Positions 17,672-25,682 of a stretch of 40,938 nucleotides of DNA are shown here, piece by piece. The stretch's first letter is position 1, and every line of letters begins with the position of its first letter. Source of the DNA: Pseudomonadota bacterium. Its GTDB lineage: Bacteria > Pseudomonadota > Gammaproteobacteria > Xanthomonadales > Xanthomonadaceae. The translations under genes were made by a program, and so were the position numbers. Below the pieces are notes generated by a model. It was not told the DNA's origin and ran no database searches. It saw nothing but the letters and a program-made list of their open reading frames with translations. The DNA lies in the NCBI GenBank assembly GCA_023386795.1, contig JAEWJB010000172.1:1-40938 (forward strand), written 5' to 3'.

Positions 17672-20218
17672 GTGGTGCAAGTCGATGCGTGCGGGCGTCG
17701 CAGGCTCATGGCGTTACCTTCCAGTGCGTTCGTGGCGTGGCTGGCAGGTACGTGCATCGCGGCGTGGGCGGGGGCGCCGTGGTCCGTGCGCGGGGTGATG
17801 GGCTGTTCGTTGGGCGCGGTGGCATGTGCAGCGGGCTTGAAGGTCTGGCGCGGGGAAAGCGCCAGATGGACATTGATCACGCTTGCCTTCGCGTTGTTCG
17901 GCGCCGCGTGGGCAGCCGGCCACGCGCTCGCGGTGCTGCGCGCGCAATGGCCCGTTGCGGAAGAGGGGCGGGAGGTCGAGGTGTGCGGACAAGTGGTAGC
18001 GCTGCCGATGGTGGATGCGCGCCGTACACGGTTCCTGTTGCGCGTGGACGATGCGCCTGGCGCGCGGGCTTCATTGCGCGGGCATCTTCTGCAGATCGCG
18101 TGGTATGACGATTTCGACGCCAAGGCGCCCGGCCCGCGCAGCGCACTGCAAGCGGGTGAACGCTGGCGCATGTGGGTGCGCCTGCGGGCGCCGCGCGGCT
18201 TGCGTAATCCCGGCGGCGCTGACGCTGAGCGGCAGGCGGCAGCGCTGCGCATCGTGGCGATGGGGCAGGTGCGGCGCCCGACGGAAGCGCGCAGGCTGTC
18301 GGGTGCTCGAGGGCTGGAGGCATGGCGCGAGGGCATGAGCCGGCGCATCGTGGCCACCGTGCCTGCGCCGGGTGCGCGGTTCGTGCGCGCGCTGGCGCTG
18401 GGCGACACGCGCGGCCTAGACGAAGCCGATTGGCTGTTGCTGCGCGCGACGGGGTTGACCCACCTGGTGGCCATTTCCGGCTTCCACGTGGGCATGGTGG
18501 CGCTTGCGGGTGCATGGGGACTTCGCGCCGTGTGGTGGCTATGGCCGGCATTGCCCAGGCGATGGCCGCGGGATCTCGCCGCGGCATGGGCCGCGGTGCT
18601 GGCCGCCTCGGCCTATGCAGCGGTCGCTGGCGCTTCGCTGCCAACCGTGCGTACCGTACTGATGATCGCGGTGGTGTGCGTGGCCCGCGCTCTCCGGCGG
18701 CGAGTGACGACATTGCGGGCGTTGGGGCTGGCGATGACAGCCTTGCTGCTGTTCGATCCGCTTTCGTTGCTCCTGCCCGGTTTCTGGTTGAGCTTCGGCG
18801 GGGTGGCCTGCCTGGCGATGCTGATGCCCTCCGCCGAGCGGCGACTGCCGGTGGTGGCGACATTCCTGCGCGCGCAGTGGGTCGCCACGCTGTGCCTGCT
18901 GCCGGTATCGGTGGCCTGGTTTGCCCAGTCCTCGTGGATCGGGCCGCTGGTGAACCTGGTCGCGATTCCATGGTGGAGCCTGGTCGTCGTGCCGATGGCC
19001 CTGCTGGGATTGGCAATGGAAGTCGCGTGGCCGGGCGCGGGGGCGTGGGCGTGGCGGCTGGCCGAGGCCTGCTTCAGTGCCAGTTGGCTCGTCTTCTCGC
19101 GGGCAGGCAGCGGGGCGCTTGCGCAGTCCGGCTGGCAGGATGCCAACGGGTGGGCGGTGCCGTTGGGCCTGCTGGGCGCCCTGTGGTGGTTGCTGCCGCG
19201 CGGCATGCCCGGCAAGGCGCTGTCCATGCTCCTCTGGCTGGGGTTGGCGTGGCCGGACACGCGACGGCCGCGCCCGGGCGAGGTTGAACTGGCGATTCTC
19301 GACGTGGGGCAGGGGTTGGCCGTGCTGGTGCGCACGCGCCACCACGCCATGCTGTACGACGCGGGCCCGCGGGTTGACGAGGGGTTCGATGCAGGCGAAA
19401 GGGTGGTGTTGCCGGCGCTGCGCGCACTCGGGGTACGGCGTCTGGATGTGCTGGTGGTGAGCCATGGCGACGGCGACCATGCCGGTGGCGTTGCCGCCGT
19501 CATGGCCGAGACGCCGGTGGCGCAGGTGCGGGTGCCACCCGGCATGCCGGCCGTCGGCGCGTCCACGGCCTGTCGTCGCGGCAGCCACTGGCGCTGGGAC
19601 GGGGTGACCTTCCGCTTCCTGCATCCGCCGGAAGGATTCCCTTACCTCGGCAACGAATCCAGCTGTGTGCTGCGCATCCAGGCAGGCCAGCGCGTAGCGC
19701 TGCTCACTGGCGATATAGGCAAGGTCATCGAGCGCCGCCTGCTCCGGCTGGATCCGGCCGACCTGCGCGCCGATGTCGTGATCGCCCCGCACCACGGCAG
19801 TGCCGGTTCCTCCGATCCGCGCTTCATCGCGGCCACAGGGGCGCGCCTGGCCGTGTTTGCCGCCGGCCATGGCAACCGGTTCGGCCATCCCCGGGCAGCG
19901 GTGGTAAGGGCGTGGGCGCGGGGCGGCGCCGACACGCTGGAAACTGCGCGGCTAGGTGCGGTAAGGGTCTGGCTGCGCCAGGACGGCCTGGCCGTGCGTG
20001 AACAACGCCGTTGGCAGCCACGCTGGTGGGACGCGGAGGAACGCCTGCGCGCGACTGCTATCCTATCGGCCAGCAAACAGGCGGCCGATCGCGCCGGAGG
20101 ATCTGAACGTGTGGGAACTGGTCAAGGCGGGCGGCTGGCCCATGGTGCCCCTGCTGCTGCTGGGGGTGCTGGCGCTGGCGATCGTGCTCGAACGCCTGTG
20201 GACGCTGCGCCGCAATGA
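17672..20218 (+). CDS. comEC: DNA internalization protein ComEC/Rec2
   Basis: Inner-membrane channel for single-stranded DNA in natural transformation. The 848-aa protein has an N-terminal hydrophobic/OB-like part, the Competence core with the motif THLVAISGFHVGMVA (about 265-280) and many helices to about residue 540, then a metallo-beta-lactamase domain with SHGDGDHAGG and a later HHGSAGSSDPRF. Start is uncertain: GTG 17672 has AGGAG nine bases upstream; GTG 17651 and ATG 17708 are alternatives. The last ~35 codons overlap exbB and look unlike family C-termini. It lies between lolD and exbB, its usual place in xanthomonads. Confidence 0.92.
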   Translation: MVQVDACGRRRLMALPSSAFVAWLAGTCIAAWAGAPWSVRGVMGCSLGAVACAAGLKVWRGESARWTLITLAFALFGAAWAAGHALAVLRAQWPVAEEGREVEVCGQVVALPMVDARRTRFLLRVDDAPGARASLRGHLLQIAWYDDFDAKAPGPRSALQAGERWRMWVRLRAPRGLRNPGGADAERQAAALRIVAMGQVRRPTEARRLSGARGLEAWREGMSRRIVATVPAPGARFVRALALGDTRGLDEADWLLLRATGLTHLVAISGFHVGMVALAGAWGLRAVWWLWPALPRRWPRDLAAAWAAVLAASAYAAVAGASLPTVRTVLMIAVVCVARALRRRVTTLRALGLAMTALLLFDPLSLLLPGFWLSFGGVACLAMLMPSAERRLPVVATFLRAQWVATLCLLPVSVAWFAQSSWIGPLVNLVAIPWWSLVVVPMALLGLAMEVAWPGAGAWAWRLAEACFSASWLVFSRAGSGALAQSGWQDANGWAVPLGLLGALWWLLPRGMPGKALSMLLWLGLAWPDTRRPRPGEVELAILDVGQGLAVLVRTRHHAMLYDAGPRVDEGFDAGERVVLPALRALGVRRLDVLVVSHGDGDHAGGVAAVMAETPVAQVRVPPGMPAVGASTACRRGSHWRWDGVTFRFLHPPEGFPYLGNESSCVLRIQAGQRVALLTGDIGKVIERRLLRLDPADLRADVVIAPHHGSAGSSDPRFIAATGARLAVFAAGHGNRFGHPRAAVVRAWARGGADTLETARLGAVRVWLRQDGLAVREQRRWQPRWWDAEERLRATAILSASKQAADRAGGSERVGTGQGGRLAHGAPAAAGGAGAGDRARTPVDAAPQ

Positions 20219-20789
20219 AGTCCTGCCGCCCGGCCTGGGCGAGGAAGTGCGCAACTGGGCCGCGCGCGGCAAGCTGGACCCGTCCCACATCGAATCGTTG
20301 CGCCGCAGCTCGCCGCTGGGCGCGTTGCTGGCCGCCGCGCTGGACATGCGGGGCCGCCCGCGTGAGCTGGTGCGCGAGCGTATCGAGGACACCGGTCGCC
20401 ACATCGTCCACCGCATGGAGCGCTTCCTCAACGCGCTCGGCACCATCGCCTCGGCGGGCCCGCTGCTGGGGCTGCTCGGCACTGTCGTCGGCATGATCCA
20501 GATGTTCCTGGGCATCCTCGACCACGGCATCGGCGACGTGAACCAGCTGGCCGGCGGCATCGGCAAGGCGCTGGTCTGCACCGCGACCGGCATGATCATC
20601 GCCGTGCCCGCGTTGATCTTCCATCGCTACTTCAAGGGACGCGTCAACGGCTACGTGATCGAGATGGAGCAGGAAGCAACCCTGCTGCTCGACGCGTTGG
20701 AAGGCCGCGGCGCGGCCACCGCAACGCGCCCGGCCGCAGGCCAGCCGGCCACGTCGCCGGCGCGTGCGCCCGCCACGGCCAAGGGCTGA
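20109..20789 (+). CDS. exbB: MotA/TolQ/ExbB-family proton channel protein
   Basis: Inner-membrane subunit that couples proton motive force to outer-membrane transport with ExbD. The 226-aa protein starts at a GTG (WELVKAGGWPMVPLLLL) with GGAGGA eight bases upstream. It has an N-terminal helix (about 10-28) and two more (about 110-140 and 155-180) with the family hallmark ASAGPLLGLLGTVVGMIQMF and GGIGKALVCTATGMIIAVPAL. An Ala/Pro-rich tail ends the protein. It begins 110 bases before comEC ends, and exbD starts four bases after its stop. The pair may serve lipopolysaccharide or TonB-linked functions. Confidence 0.92.
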   Translation: MWELVKAGGWPMVPLLLLGVLALAIVLERLWTLRRNEVLPPGLGEEVRNWAARGKLDPSHIESLRRSSPLGALLAAALDMRGRPRELVRERIEDTGRHIVHRMERFLNALGTIASAGPLLGLLGTVVGMIQMFLGILDHGIGDVNQLAGGIGKALVCTATGMIIAVPALIFHRYFKGRVNGYVIEMEQEATLLLDALEGRGAATATRPAAGQPATSPARAPATAKG

Positions 20790-20793
20790 GCGC

Positions 20794-21216
20794 GTGCGCA
20801 TCCGCGACGACCGCGCGCAGGACGAGCCGCACATCGACCTGGTGCCGCTGATCGACGTCATCCTGGTACTGATCATCTTCTTCGTGGTCACTACCACCTT
20901 CGATGCGCGCTCGACGCTGCAGCTGCAGCTGCCGACCGCCAGCGACCAGCACAGCGCGGCGCCGCCGCGTTCGCTGAGCGTGCTGGTGAATGCGGACGGG
21001 CGCTACTTCATCAATGACCGAGAGGTGCTGCGCAGCGACATCGCTTCGCTCAAGCAGGTGATCGGCGAGGTGGCTGGCGACGACCGCGAGCAGACCGTGC
21101 TGCTGCGCGCCGACGCCCGCACGCCGTATCAGGCCGTGGTAACCGCGCAGGATGCGCTGGGCCAGTTGGGTTTTCGCAAGCTGGCGATCGCGACGGCGCC
21201 CGAGGTTGGGCGCTAG
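20794..21216 (+). CDS. exbD: ExbD/TolR-family biopolymer transport protein
   Basis: The 140-aa partner of ExbB, with one N-terminal transmembrane helix carrying the conserved proton-path Asp in HIDLVPLIDVILVLIIFFVV (about 17-36) and a periplasmic domain with an NADGRYFINDREV strand pair. Start is a GTG at 20794, just after exbB; a possible upstream start at 20764 lies inside exbB. It ends the comEC-exbBD run, and a stem-loop follows. Confidence 0.92.
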   Translation: MRIRDDRAQDEPHIDLVPLIDVILVLIIFFVVTTTFDARSTLQLQLPTASDQHSAAPPRSLSVLVNADGRYFINDREVLRSDIASLKQVIGEVAGDDREQTVLLRADARTPYQAVVTAQDALGQLGFRKLAIATAPEVGR

Positions 21217-21217
21217 A

Positions 21218-21244
21218 GCGGCCGCGCCTTCATGGCCCGGCCGC
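21218..21244. terminator. Stem-loop after exbD
   Basis: GCGGCCG pairs with CGGCCGC, and inside it GCC pairs with GGC around TTCAT, separated by one C-C mismatch. No T run follows on either strand, so terminator function is likely but not assured. It separates exbD from the minus-strand peptide gene. Confidence 0.5.
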
Positions 21245-21258
21245 GCTTCGATGTCGGG

Positions 21259-21414
21259 TTAGCCCAGCAATCGCCACATGATGATGAGTCTTGCCCTTTG
21301 GGTATTCCCATCCACGATCTGCGCAGTGCTGGTGACGCTTGAGCTCACTTTAGAAAAGTCCGCTTTACCGCCCGAGACTTCCTTTACTTCCTTCGCACTC
21401 AACTCTCTGATCAT
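21259..21414 (-). CDS. Putative double-glycine leader peptide (bacteriocin/microcin-like)
   Basis: A 51-aa product that begins MIRELSAKEVKEVSGG (1-16), a close fit to leaders of class II bacteriocins and gammaproteobacterial microcin-like peptides (M-R-E-L-x-x-x-E-V-x-x-V-S-G-G), cut after Gly-Gly by peptidase-containing ABC exporters. The predicted mature part is 35 residues, Ser/Thr-rich then hydrophobic (RLIIMWRLLG). GGAG lies eight bases before the ATG. Base composition is about 51 percent GC by my count, well below its neighbours. It lies alone, opposite in strand to exbD and msbA; msbA lacks a C39 peptidase domain, and no immunity gene is evident. Identity rests on the leader only. Confidence 0.6.
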   Translation of the reverse strand: MIRELSAKEVKEVSGGKADFSKVSSSVTSTAQIVDGNTQRARLIIMWRLLG

Positions 21415-21616
21415 CTGCAAGACTCCAGTGAACGCCCATGATCGGGCCAATCCAGTCTGATCAGCGCTGGCGCCAGGTCAACAGATGGACGTACTGTCGG
21501 TTGAGATACTCGTATATTCGTTTGATGAATCGCATGACATTCAATAATTGGCCGTCCCTGCCGCACGCCGGGCGCCCCGTGTCCGGTGGGGTGGGAAGCA
21601 AGCAAGGAGGACAGCG
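21415..21616. other. AT-richer intergenic stretch before msbA
   Basis: Between the peptide gene and msbA, 21440-21560 is clearly less GC-rich than the surroundings. On the minus strand a 24-aa open frame (MRFIKRIYEY..., 21535-21461) has no ribosome-binding site and is not called. AT-rich segments such as TATATT near 21513 could hold promoters for the peptide gene or msbA, but no convincing -35/-10 pair is visible. Confidence 0.4.
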
Positions 21617-23368
21617 GTGAGCGCAGCCAAAGCAACCCCGGTCTGGCCGATCTACAAGCGACTGCTGGGTTATTCGCGGCCCTATTCGAGCTGGCTGGGC
21701 TTGGCGCTGGTCGGCATGGTGGTGGAAAGCACCGCCGGCTACTTCTTCATGCTGCTGATGAAGCCGCTGATCAACGAAGGCTTCGTCAATCCCGAGCCGC
21801 GCGCGGCGGTGATGTTGCCCTTGGCCATCCTTGGCCTTTTCGTGATGCGCAGTCTGTCCACGTTCGTGGGCGACTACTGCATGGCGCGCACTGGCCGCAG
21901 CGTGGTGCGCGACCTGCGCGAGCAGGTGCTCGGCAAGTACATGCGGCTGCCCTCGACGCATTTCGACAACGAGGCGACCCCGGTGATGGTCAGTCGGCTG
22001 AACTTCGATACCGAACAGGTGACGCAGGCCAGCGCCGATGCCCTGAAGACTGTCGTGGCCGACACCCTGACCATCATCTATATGCTCGCGGTGATGGTGC
22101 AGATGAGCTTGAAGGTCACCTTCGCCATGCTCCTGGTCGTGCCGCTGATCGGCGTGATCGTGTCCTATGTCGGCAAGCGCTACCGGCGTATTAGCCGCGG
22201 CATACAGGACGGCATGGGTGCCATGGCGCAGACCGCCGAGCAGTCGCTGTCAGCCCAGCAGGAAGTGAAGGTTCATGGCACCCAGCGGCATGAGATCGGG
22301 CGCTACCAGGTGTTGGCCAATCGCATGCTGCGTCTGAACATGAAGGTCGAGACCACTCGCGCGACCGCGTCGGCGACGGTGCAGTTCCTCGCGGCGCTGG
22401 CGCTGGCGGTGATCGTGTTCGTCGCCACGCGCGAATCGCTGGCCGGTCGCCTCAACGCGGGCGAGTTCATGGCGCTGATGAGCTCCATGATGGCGATCAT
22501 CCCCTCGCTGCGCCGCCTCACCAGCGTGCAAAGCGCCATTTCCCGCGGCGTGGCCGCCGCCGAGCGCCTGTTCGGCATTCTCGACCTGCCCACCGAGCAG
22601 GACACCGGCACCCGCGAGGTGAAGCGCGCGCGCGGCGAGCTGTCCTTCGAACACGTCATGCTGCGCTACCGCCAGGACGACGGCCTGGCGCTGGACGACA
22701 TCACCTTCGAGGCCAGGCCCGGCACCGTCACCGCCATCGTCGGCCGCTCCGGCAGCGGCAAGACCAGCCTGGTGCGGCTGGTGCCCCGGTTCTACGAGCC
22801 CACCGGCGGGTGCATCCGCCTCGACGGCGTGCCGCTGGGCGACTACAAGCTGGAAGACCTGCGCCGGCAGATCGCCCTGGTCGGCCAGCGGGTGATGCTG
22901 TTCGACGATACCGTGGCGGCGAACATTGCTTACGGCACCGAGGCCAGCGAGGAACGCATCCGCGCCGCGGCCGAGGCCGCCAACGCCTGGGAGTTCATCG
23001 AACGCCTGCCGCAGCAGCTGCAGACCCCGATCGGCGAGAACGGCGCGCTGCTGTCCGGCGGCCAGCGCCAGCGCTTGGCCATCGCCCGCGCGATCCTGCG
23101 CGATGCGCCGATCCTGATCCTCGACGAGGCCACCGCCGCACTGGACAACGAGTCCGAACGCCTGGTGCAGGATGCACTGCACCGTTTGATGCCCGACCGC
23201 ACCACGCTGGTCATCGCCCACCGCCTGTCCACCATCGAACACGCCGACCAGGTGCTGGTGATGGACCACGGCCGCATCGTCGAGCGGGGCACCCACGCGC
23301 AGCTTCTGGCGCAGGGGGGGCTGTACTCGCACCTGCACGGCATGCAGTTCCGCGAAAGGCAGGTATGA
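21617..23368 (+). CDS. msbA: Lipid A export ATP-binding/permease MsbA
   Basis: Homodimeric ABC flippase that moves core-lipid A across the inner membrane. The 583-aa half-transporter has six transmembrane helices (to about residue 310), then Walker A GRSGSGKT (376-383), signature LSGGQ (479-483), Walker B ILILDE (499-504) and the H-loop His in IAHRLST. Start is a GTG with AAGGAGGA about seven bases upstream; the open frame from 21548 is noncoding. No N-terminal C39 peptidase, so it is not the exporter of the nearby leader peptide. It overlaps lpxK by four bases. Confidence 0.95.
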   Translation: MSAAKATPVWPIYKRLLGYSRPYSSWLGLALVGMVVESTAGYFFMLLMKPLINEGFVNPEPRAAVMLPLAILGLFVMRSLSTFVGDYCMARTGRSVVRDLREQVLGKYMRLPSTHFDNEATPVMVSRLNFDTEQVTQASADALKTVVADTLTIIYMLAVMVQMSLKVTFAMLLVVPLIGVIVSYVGKRYRRISRGIQDGMGAMAQTAEQSLSAQQEVKVHGTQRHEIGRYQVLANRMLRLNMKVETTRATASATVQFLAALALAVIVFVATRESLAGRLNAGEFMALMSSMMAIIPSLRRLTSVQSAISRGVAAAERLFGILDLPTEQDTGTREVKRARGELSFEHVMLRYRQDDGLALDDITFEARPGTVTAIVGRSGSGKTSLVRLVPRFYEPTGGCIRLDGVPLGDYKLEDLRRQIALVGQRVMLFDDTVAANIAYGTEASEERIRAAAEAANAWEFIERLPQQLQTPIGENGALLSGGQRQRLAIARAILRDAPILILDEATAALDNESERLVQDALHRLMPDRTTLVIAHRLSTIEHADQVLVMDHGRIVERGTHAQLLAQGGLYSHLHGMQFRERQV

Positions 23369-24384
23369 GCAAGACCCTGAGCAAGACCCCGGCCTACTGG
23401 TACGAAGACCTGCCGGTACCGTTCGGTGCACGCCTGCTGGCGCCGCTGTACGGCGCGGTGGTCGGCCTACGCCGCGCGCTGTACCGGCGCGGCTGGCTGC
23501 GTCGCCGGCAGGTACCGGTGCCGGTGGTGGTCGTCGGCAACGTCACCGCAGGCGGCACCGGCAAGACACCGCTGACCATCGCCCTGGTGGAAAAGCTGCG
23601 CGGGGCTGGCTGGAAGCCCGGCGTGGCCAGCCGCGGCTATGGCCGGCAGGATGCGGGAACGCCGCGCTGGATCGAACCGGACACAACGGCCTCGCTGGGC
23701 GGGGACGAGCCGGTACTGATCGCCTGGAAGACCGGCGTGCCGGTGCGCGTGGACGCCGACCGCGTCGCCGCCGCGCATGCGTTGTTGGCGGCCGGTTGCG
23801 ACATTGTGGTCTGCGACGACGGCCTGCAGCATTACCGGCTGGCGCGCGACGTGGAGATCGAAGTGGTCGACGGCAAGCGCCGTTACGGCAATGGCCGCAT
23901 GATGCCCGCCGGACCGCTGCGCGAGCCGGCCGAGCGGGCACGCGAGTGTGATTTTCGCATCGTCAACCTGGGCGAAACCCCGGCCGAGCAGGTCGCAATG
24001 GCGCCGGGCTTCGGCGAATGGCAGATGCGCCTGCGCCTGGAAGAGGCCCTTCCGCTGGGCGGTGGCCGGGCGCGCCCGCTGTCCGCCTTCGCCGGGCAGC
24101 GCGTGCACGCCGTGGCCGGCATCGCGCATCCGGAGCGCTTCTTCGCCATGCTGCGCGCGCGCGGCATCGGCGTGGTGCCGCATGCGTTCGCCGACCATCA
24201 CCGCTACGTCGCCGCCGACTTCGCGTTCGGCAGCCAGCTCCCGGTGCTGATGACCGAGAAGGACGCGGTCAAGTGCCGCGAATTTGCCGACGATTGGATG
24301 TTCAGCGTGCCGCTGCAGGCCGACCTGCCGGCCGCCTTCTGGGTCGCCCTGCTGGACCGCCTCGGCAAGTTGCGTCGCGGCTGA
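23365..24384 (+). CDS. lpxK: Tetraacyldisaccharide 4'-kinase
   Basis: Phosphorylates the 4' position of the lipid A disaccharide at the inner face of the cytoplasmic membrane, producing lipid IVA. The 339-aa protein has an N-terminal amphipathic/hydrophobic helix (about 20-40), the P-loop VGNVTAGGTGKTP (57-69), SRGYG, and DDGLQHYRL carrying the catalytic Asp pair of the family. The ATG overlaps the msbA stop (ATGA). kdsB follows 39 bases later with no ycaR-type gene between. Confidence 0.95.
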   Translation: MSKTLSKTPAYWYEDLPVPFGARLLAPLYGAVVGLRRALYRRGWLRRRQVPVPVVVVGNVTAGGTGKTPLTIALVEKLRGAGWKPGVASRGYGRQDAGTPRWIEPDTTASLGGDEPVLIAWKTGVPVRVDADRVAAAHALLAAGCDIVVCDDGLQHYRLARDVEIEVVDGKRRYGNGRMMPAGPLREPAERARECDFRIVNLGETPAEQVAMAPGFGEWQMRLRLEEALPLGGGRARPLSAFAGQRVHAVAGIAHPERFFAMLRARGIGVVPHAFADHHRYVAADFAFGSQLPVLMTEKDAVKCREFADDWMFSVPLQADLPAAFWVALLDRLGKLRRG

Positions 24385-24423
24385 GCCTTTCCTTTTCCTC
24401 CTGCCGTCCCCACGGTGCATGAC

Positions 24424-25197
24424 ATGACTGCCGAAATTCCTTCCTTCGTCGTCGCGGTGCCGGCGCGCTATGCCGCTACCCGCCTGCCGGGCAAGCCGCT
24501 GCGGTTGCTGGGCGGCGAGCCGCTGGTGCGACGTGTCGCCGAACGCGCGTTGCAGGCCGGTGCCCGCGAAGTGTGGGTGGCCACCGATGACACGCGCGTG
24601 GCCGAAGCCATCGGTGGGCTGGCGGGCGTGCACGTGGCGATGACCTCGCCGGACCACGCTTCCGGCACCGATCGCCTCGCCGAGTGCGCTCGCCAGGCGG
24701 GCTGGTCGAACGACACCGTGGTGGTGAACCTGCAAGGGGACGAGCCATTCGCCCCGGCTGCGGGCATCCGCGAGGTGGCCCGGCTGCTGGCCGCCGGCCA
24801 GGCGGGCATGTCCACGCTCGCCGCGCCGATCAGCGAGGCGCACGAGCTGTTCGACCCCAACGTGGTCAAGCTGGTGCGCGATGACACCGGCCACGCGCTG
24901 TATTTCAGCCGTGCACCGATCCCCTGGCATCGCGATGCCTTCGCGGCCTCGCGCGAGGCATTGCCGCCCGGCGAATGGCTGCGGCATATCGGCATCTACG
25001 GTTATCGGGCGGGTTTCCTGCAGCAGTTCGCGGCGATGCCCCCGGGACGGCTGGAGCGCGTCGAATCGCTGGAACAACTGCGCGTGCTCGAAGCCGGCCA
25101 TCGCATCGCGGTGGCGCTGACGCCCGAGCAGTTCCCGCCCGGCATCGATACCCCGGACGACCTGCTGCGGGCCGAAGCGCGCTGGGCCGCTGCATGA
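24424..25197 (+). CDS. kdsB: 3-deoxy-manno-octulosonate cytidylyltransferase
   Basis: Activates Kdo as CMP-Kdo for attachment to lipid A. The 257-aa cytosolic protein shows the nucleotide-binding PARYAATRLPGKPL near its N-terminus, ATDD (about 55-58), TSPDHASGTDRLAE (about 76-89), NLQGDEPF (about 102-109) and HIGIYGYRAGFL, all standard for KdsB. ATG 24424 is preferred; a GTG at 24415 is in frame. It overlaps the phosphatase gene by four bases. Confidence 0.96.
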   Translation: MTAEIPSFVVAVPARYAATRLPGKPLRLLGGEPLVRRVAERALQAGAREVWVATDDTRVAEAIGGLAGVHVAMTSPDHASGTDRLAECARQAGWSNDTVVVNLQGDEPFAPAAGIREVARLLAAGQAGMSTLAAPISEAHELFDPNVVKLVRDDTGHALYFSRAPIPWHRDAFAASREALPPGEWLRHIGIYGYRAGFLQQFAAMPPGRLERVESLEQLRVLEAGHRIAVALTPEQFPPGIDTPDDLLRAEARWAAA

Positions 25198-25682
25198 GGT
25201 TGCTGGTGGTGTGCCTGGGCAACATCTGCCGTTCCCCCATGGGCGAGGGGGCGCTACGGGCGCGCTTGGATGACTCGCCGCTGGCCGGCTCGATCGAGGT
25301 CGACTCGGCCGGCACCGGCGGCTGGCATGCCGGCGAGCCCGCGGACCGGCGCGCGATCCGCTGCGCCGCCGGCCATGGCGTGGATATCTCCGGCCTGCGT
25401 GCGCGCCAGCTGCGCCGGACCGATTTCCAGGCCTTCGACTGGATCCTGTGCGCCGACGAGGCCAACCTGCGCGATGCCCGCGCCCTGGCCCCGGCTGCGC
25501 TGCGCGAGCGCGTGGTGCTGTGGTTGCCTTGGGCCGGGGTCGACGACGCCCGCGAAGTGCCGGACCCCTATACCGGCGGTCCGGCGGAGTTCGAGGCCGC
25601 CTGGCGGCTGGTGGACCGGGCGGCGCAGGCCACGGTCGAGCGCCTTACGCGTGCGCCCGCTTTGGGCATAATCGACCGATGA
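25194..25682 (+). CDS. Low-molecular-weight protein-tyrosine phosphatase
   Basis: The 162-aa protein carries the LMW-PTP active-site loop CLGNICRS (Cys7 nucleophile, Arg13) and the general-acid loop DPY (Asp124). Family members dephosphorylate tyrosine kinases that control capsule or exopolysaccharide export (Wzb/Etk type), or arsenate in related folds; the DPYTGG loop favours the phosphatase. No partner BY-kinase gene is here. It is coupled to kdsB (ATGA) and to the next gene by overlaps, so it is expressed within the same envelope operon. Confidence 0.9.
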   Translation: MRLLVVCLGNICRSPMGEGALRARLDDSPLAGSIEVDSAGTGGWHAGEPADRRAIRCAAGHGVDISGLRARQLRRTDFQAFDWILCADEANLRDARALAPAALRERVVLWLPWAGVDDAREVPDPYTGGPAEFEAAWRLVDRAAQATVERLTRAPALGIIDR

